From: Flagellimonas pelagia
GTDB taxonomy: Bacteria; Bacteroidota; Bacteroidia; Flavobacteriales; Flavobacteriaceae
NCBI RefSeq assembly: GCF_003584135.1
Contig: NZ_QXFI01000036.1
Span: 424,495 to 488,494, forward strand
Reading direction: 5' to 3'
DNA length: 64,000 nt
This document shows positions 60,524-64,000 of the stretch, piece after piece. A model generated the notes under the pieces. That model made no database searches and was not told the origin of the DNA. It saw only the letters and a program-made list of their open reading frames with translations. The position numbers and the translations under genes are program-made. Positions within the stretch are counted from its first letter, which is position 1; every line of letters starts with the position of its first letter.

Positions 60524-60630
60524 AATGAATTGTTCTATGGCTTAAAAATAGACAAATTACCGCTATTTTATATTGTTAAAAATATGTTAATTTATAGTAC
60601 TTTGTTTTGCATAGTACCATCCTTTAGATA

Positions 60631-60638
60631 TATATTTG
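60631..60638 (+). promoter_or_regulatory. Strong Bacteroidota promoter (-33 TTTTG, -7 TATATTTG)
   Basis: Exact TAnnTTTG at 60631-60638 with TTTTG at 60605-60609, 21 bp apart, within the accepted 17-23. It drives the DUF4870/NTF2 pair, with a leader of about 47 nt that contains one ATCATCAATCAAAAA copy. Confidence 0.7.
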
Positions 60639-60690
60639 TATCGTAAGCTAATAGGTTTACCCATTTATATATCAAAATCATCAATCAAAA

Positions 60691-61173
60691 ATGGCAACTA
60701 CATTAACCAAACACGAACGAAACTTATCCGCGATCATCCACGCATCCACGTTCTCGAAGTACTTTATTCCCTTTGGGAACTTTATCGTGCCCTTGATCCT
60801 TTGGATGTCGAACAAAAAGCAGTACGACTTTGTCGATTACAATGGCAAACAGGCCCTCAATTTTCAGATCAGCATGCTGTTATACGCCATTGTGGCCGGC
60901 TTGATTACCATTCCCTTCTTTATCGGGTTCTTGCCCGACCTTTTCGACTGGGATGTTTTCGGTTTCCACAAATTGAGTAATCTGAACAACCTGAACATCC
61001 ACATCAGTAGTGATGACTTTAGGTTTGGTCGACTTTTTTGGCCCGCTAGCATCACTGGTCTGCTACAGGTAGGTTTGGCCGTTGTGAACATTGTTTTCAC
61101 CATTTTGGCTACCATCAGGACCAATGAGGGACAACATTTTAAATATCCTTTCACCATTAAATTCATCAAATAA
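60691..61173 (+). CDS. DUF4870-family membrane protein
   Basis: 160 residues with about three membrane helices (about 27-45, 62-85, 112-140). DUF4870 marks: LSAIIHASTFSKYFIPFGNFIVPLILW (about 12-38) and DYNGKQALNFQISMLLY. A C-terminal IRTNEGQHFKYPFTIKFIK ends the protein. Function unknown. It shares its last base with the ATG of the next gene (TAATG), so the two are co-translated. Confidence 0.9.
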   Translation: MATTLTKHERNLSAIIHASTFSKYFIPFGNFIVPLILWMSNKKQYDFVDYNGKQALNFQISMLLYAIVAGLITIPFFIGFLPDLFDWDVFGFHKLSNLNNLNIHISSDDFRFGRLFWPASITGLLQVGLAVVNIVFTILATIRTNEGQHFKYPFTIKFIK

Positions 61174-61964
61174 TGAACAGGACTAAAAACATCATGGCCC
61201 TTGCACTAGTAGGAATGACAACGTTGGCCAGCGCTCAGGTTGGAGAGGATACCGAACTCTATAAAACCTTAAAATCGAAGGACAGCCTTTTGTTCGATGC
61301 CGCATTCAATCGATGCGATACCAATACCATGGCATCTTTATTCACGGAAGATTTTGAATTCTATCACGATCGTGGTGGTTTTACGGATGGCAGAGAAGAA
61401 TTCCTTAGACCCACCCGTGAGAACTGTGAAAAAAGAGACCCTTCCGCTCCCCAATATGCCAAAAGGATATTGATCGATGGTAGTTTGGAAGTGTATCCAC
61501 TAAAAAAAGACGGTGAACTTTATGGGGCCATCCAGCATGGGATACATCGTTTTGAGTTTTTGAACGATAAGAACGAATACCAAAAAGGGGACATCGCAAA
61601 ATTCACCCATGTGTGGATGTTGGTGAACGGTGAATGGAAAATTAAAAGGGAGCTGAGCTATGACCATCATGCTACTCCATCCGAAGAACACCAAACCATG
61701 GTCTCTCTTTCTCCAGAAGTGTTGGAAACATATGAAGGTCAATACCAATCTCCCCAAGTGGGCGAGGTAAGCATCAAAAGGGAATCGGACCACCTGCTAT
61801 TGCAATCGAAAGGTTTTCAGGCAACCCTTTACCCACAATCCGAGGACACCTTTTATATAAAGGAAAGGGGCACCAAGTTCAAATTCATCATGACCGATAA
61901 AAAGGTGAGTAAAATGGTGATCCTGGAAAACGACCAAATCGTGGACGAAGCGCAAAAAACGTAA
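61173..61964 (+). CDS. Exported NTF2-like protein with DUF3471-like C-terminal domain
   Basis: 263 residues with a signal peptide ending at TLASAQ. Residues about 30-165 form an NTF2/DUF4440-like domain (SLLFDAAFNRCDTNTMASLF, EDFEFYHDRGGFTDGREEF, WMLVNGEWKIKRELSYDH). Residues about 175-260 resemble the DUF3471 beta-domain (YEGQYQSPQVGEVSIKRE) seen in beta-lactamase-like proteins. The active site cannot be defined. It is translationally coupled to the DUF4870 gene. Confidence 0.82.
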   Translation: MNRTKNIMALALVGMTTLASAQVGEDTELYKTLKSKDSLLFDAAFNRCDTNTMASLFTEDFEFYHDRGGFTDGREEFLRPTRENCEKRDPSAPQYAKRILIDGSLEVYPLKKDGELYGAIQHGIHRFEFLNDKNEYQKGDIAKFTHVWMLVNGEWKIKRELSYDHHATPSEEHQTMVSLSPEVLETYEGQYQSPQVGEVSIKRESDHLLLQSKGFQATLYPQSEDTFYIKERGTKFKFIMTDKKVSKMVILENDQIVDEAQKT

Positions 61965-61976
61965 TCAATCATAAAA

Positions 61977-62038
61977 ATCATCAATCAAAAAAACAGGAGT
62001 TTAATCATCAATCAAAAAACGAGATCATCAATCAAAAA
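61977..62038 (+). repeat. Three ATCATCAATCAAAAA direct repeats
   Basis: Identical 15-mers at 61977, 62004 and 62024, in the gap before the PadR gene. A fourth copy, 60677-60691, ends in the DUF4870 start codon, and a partial copy is at 43720-43733. The copies look like duplicated A-rich translation leaders. Confidence 0.75.
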
Positions 62039-62040
62039 GC

Positions 62041-62082
62041 GTTTCCACTCCCCTGCTCATCACAGGGGAATGGAGTGGAAAC
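62041..62082. other. Strong 42-nt hairpin before PadR
   Basis: Outer arms GTTTCCACT (62041-62049) and AGTGGAAAC (62074-62082); inner CCCCTG (62050-62055) with CAGGGG (62063-62068). It has no following T-run. It may be a structured leader, a processing site, or the terminator of the upstream pair. Confidence 0.55.
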
Positions 62083-62143
62083 CGGACCAGACCTAGTTTG
62101 GCAAATCAAAAACGAACAGTTAATTTAATAGAACCATGAAGTT

Positions 62144-62473
62144 ATGAACATAGAAAACACAAAAGCACAGATGCGCAAAGGGGTTCTAGAATACTGCATC
62201 CTGTCCATCCTCAAGGATGACGACAAGTATGCCTCCGAGATTCTGGATGCCTTAAAGGACGCTAAGATGTTAGTAGTGGAAGGTACCATATACCCATTGC
62301 TCACAAGGCTTAAAAATGCTGGATTGCTCAACTACCGTTGGGAAGAATCCACATCGGGACCTCCCCGCAAATATTACGCCCTTACCGAAACGGGCCGGTT
62401 GTTCCTCAAAGAACTGAACGGTACCTGGGATGAACTTAGAAATGCAGTCAATCTGGTAACCAACACAAAATAA
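62144..62473 (+). CDS. PadR-family transcriptional regulator
   Basis: 109 residues, the short PadR form. The winged helix spans most of the protein: KGVLEYCILSILKDDDKYASEIL, VVEGTIYPLLTRLKNAGLL and the wing GPPRKYYALTETGR. It lies 10 bp before the PspC-domain gene, the usual Bacteroidota pairing, and probably represses that operon in response to envelope or antibiotic stress (inference from family). Confidence 0.92.
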   Translation: MNIENTKAQMRKGVLEYCILSILKDDDKYASEILDALKDAKMLVVEGTIYPLLTRLKNAGLLNYRWEESTSGPPRKYYALTETGRLFLKELNGTWDELRNAVNLVTNTK

Positions 62474-62483
62474 GAATCAAAAA

Positions 62484-64000
62484 ATGAACAAGACAGTAAA
62501 CATAAATTTGGCAAATACGCTCTTCCACATAGACGACGATGCGTATAACAAGCTGAGGCGGTACCTTGAGTCCATTAAAAGGTCCTTTGCTGGTACCACC
62601 GGGAGCGATGAGATCATAGCCGACATTGAGGCGAGGATCGCCGAGCTCTTTTTGGAGAAAATGGAGAACGAAAGACAGGTAATTACCCATAAGGAAGTAG
62701 ATCAGGTGATCGATGTTATGGGACAGCCTGAAGACTATATGGTAGATGAGGATATTTTTGAGGACGAGCCCAAAAAATCCCGTCCCCAACAAGAGACCCG
62801 AAACAAAAAACTTTATAGGGATATTGACCATAAATATATTGGTGGTGTGTGTGCCGGTCTGGAGCACTATTTGGGCATCGATGCCCTTTGGATCCGGTTG
62901 ATCTTTATCCTTTTGGCCGTATTCACTAGCGGTTTTGGGTTGATTGCCTACATCCTACTTTGGATCTTGGTTCCCGAGGCCGTGACCACTTCGCAAAAAT
63001 TGGATATGCGGGGGGAGCCTGTCAACATCAGCAATATAGAACGCAAAGTTAAAGAGGGGTTTGATGATGTTGCCGACAAGGTAAAAAGTGTTGACTATGA
63101 AAAAATGGGCAACAAGGTCAAAAGCAGCTCCAAGACCTTTTTTGATACCATCGGGGATATTATCCTGTTCCTATTTAAGGTATTCGGTAAGTTCATCGGT
63201 ATTTTGTTGATCATTATTGGCGCAGCCACTTTGATAGGTCTGTTTTTTGCCCTTTTCACCGTGGGTATGTTCGATGCGGTACATTTTCCCGGTGTGGATT
63301 TTTATGAGATTGTGAACACCACGGGGGCACCGGTTTGGGTGGTATCCATCCTGTTGTTCTTTGCCGTGGGCATTCCGTTCTTCTTTGTCCTGTATTTAGG
63401 CCTGAAGATTTTGGTGAACAACCTAAAATCCATCGGGAACATTGCCAAGTTTACCCTTTTGGGGCTTTGGTTGATATCCGTGGGCATCTTGATTGCCCTG
63501 GGTATTCGTCAAGCGGCAGAATTCTCGAACACGGGGAGTGTACATGAGCGCAATGAACTGACAATGGAAAATGTATCCGACACCTTGGTCATCAAAATGA
63601 AGAATCCTGGCTATGAGTATACCAGGGACGACGTCCATTTCGGTCGCATGTCCTTCGCCTATGACCAAAACGATAAAAGAATGCTCATTTCGGATGATGT
63701 GGAAATCCGTGTCAGAAAATCCGAGGATAGCTTGGTGAACATCACTGTTCGCAAAGACGCCAATGGAAGTTCTTCCTTGGCCGCCCGTGAAAGGGCCAAA
63801 AAAATTGATTTTGGCTATGAGTTGGTGGGCAACCAAATCATCTTGGACGAATATTTGACCACCGACACTTCCAATAAGGCCAGAAATCAAGAAGTTTCCG
63901 TTACCATCCATGTCCCTGAAGGCAAAATGGTACGTTTTGAGCAATCCACTAAATACCACATCGCCAGAGGTATTGAAAATGACAGGGATTACTACCGAAG
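62484..64000 (+). CDS. PspC-domain membrane protein, cut by the window end
   Basis: The reading frame is open from the ATG at 62484 to the last base, giving 505 residues without a stop, so the gene is incomplete. Order: an N-terminal HAAS-like domain (about 1-90, LANTLFHIDDDAYNKLRRYL), a PspC domain (about 112-175, YIGGVCAGLEHYLGIDALW), helical linkers, three further membrane segments (about 225-260, 275-305, 315-340), then a soluble beta-rich C-terminal part. PspC homologues respond to envelope stress. It is co-transcribed with padR; a DUF2807-type partner often follows but lies outside this window. Confidence 0.9.
   Translation, partial: MNKTVNINLANTLFHIDDDAYNKLRRYLESIKRSFAGTTGSDEIIADIEARIAELFLEKMENERQVITHKEVDQVIDVMGQPEDYMVDEDIFEDEPKKSRPQQETRNKKLYRDIDHKYIGGVCAGLEHYLGIDALWIRLIFILLAVFTSGFGLIAYILLWILVPEAVTTSQKLDMRGEPVNISNIERKVKEGFDDVADKVKSVDYEKMGNKVKSSSKTFFDTIGDIILFLFKVFGKFIGILLIIIGAATLIGLFFALFTVGMFDAVHFPGVDFYEIVNTTGAPVWVVSILLFFAVGIPFFFVLYLGLKILVNNLKSIGNIAKFTLLGLWLISVGILIALGIRQAAEFSNTGSVHERNELTMENVSDTLVIKMKNPGYEYTRDDVHFGRMSFAYDQNDKRMLISDDVEIRVRKSEDSLVNITVRKDANGSSSLAARERAKKIDFGYELVGNQIILDEYLTTDTSNKARNQEVSVTIHVPEGKMVRFEQSTKYHIARGIENDRDYYR

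Overview
The window is a gene-dense stretch of a Bacteroidota chromosome, most likely a marine Flavobacteriaceae member of the Muricauda/Allomuricauda/Flagellimonas kind. The genus is an inference. The reasons are a PorP/SprF type IX secretion protein, a LETM1-related biofilm protein, 2TM-domain proteins, DUF4382, DUF2490 and DUF2141 proteins, flavobacterial -7 boxes of the TAnnTTTG type, A-rich rather than Shine-Dalgarno leaders, and many Sec and lipoprotein signals. I see no tRNA, rRNA, CRISPR array, insertion sequence or prophage. Apart from the doubtful small ORF at 25879-26085, no stretch over 300 bases lacks a gene.

Layout. 8-1921: BspA-like surface lipoprotein with twelve 25-residue repeats. 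2063-8163: a MarR regulator with a 26-bp palindromic operator, then a fadN-fadA-fadE beta-oxidation operon closed by a bidirectional terminator. 8166-12279: a GH15 trehalase/glucoamylase-like enzyme divergent from a fused trehalose-6-phosphate synthase/phosphatase. 12276-25876: a long co-directional run of exported peptidases and amidohydrolases (M28, M1, three amidohydrolases, S9) with a YdeI-like and a DUF2490 protein, often translationally coupled. 26236-31254: YceI lipoprotein, YjdI/YjdJ pair, OmpW, CorA, MscS, LETM1-related protein.

31346-35905 (minus strand): a LytS/LytTR-type two-component system whose kinase carries a C-terminal 2TM domain, with five stand-alone 2TM proteins between kinase and regulator and a TPR protein in front. 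36197-43708: DUF4382 lipoprotein, PaiB-like FMN protein, extended PorP/SprF protein, GNAT, DoxX, and a TonB-dependent receptor divergent from a DUF2141 protein, with a shared 13-bp inverted motif.

43846-54391 is the most interesting region. It holds a TPR/histidine kinase/receiver/class III cyclase hybrid, a pyruvate:ferredoxin oxidoreductase homologue (NifJ) that has lost three of the four cysteines expected to bind the proximal [4Fe-4S] cluster, an OsmC protein behind a good sigma-54 promoter with upstream repeats, a sigma-54 activator with an N-terminal cyclic-nucleotide-binding domain, and a divergent OxyR with Cys199/Cys208. Together they suggest a cyclic-nucleotide and peroxide-linked circuit controlling osmC-nifJ.

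54419-64000: small conserved protein, PBP4-type DD-carboxypeptidase, NudK, M81 peptidase, DUF2461, AIM24, DUF4442, DUF4870, an NTF2-like protein, PadR, and a PspC-domain protein that runs off the window.
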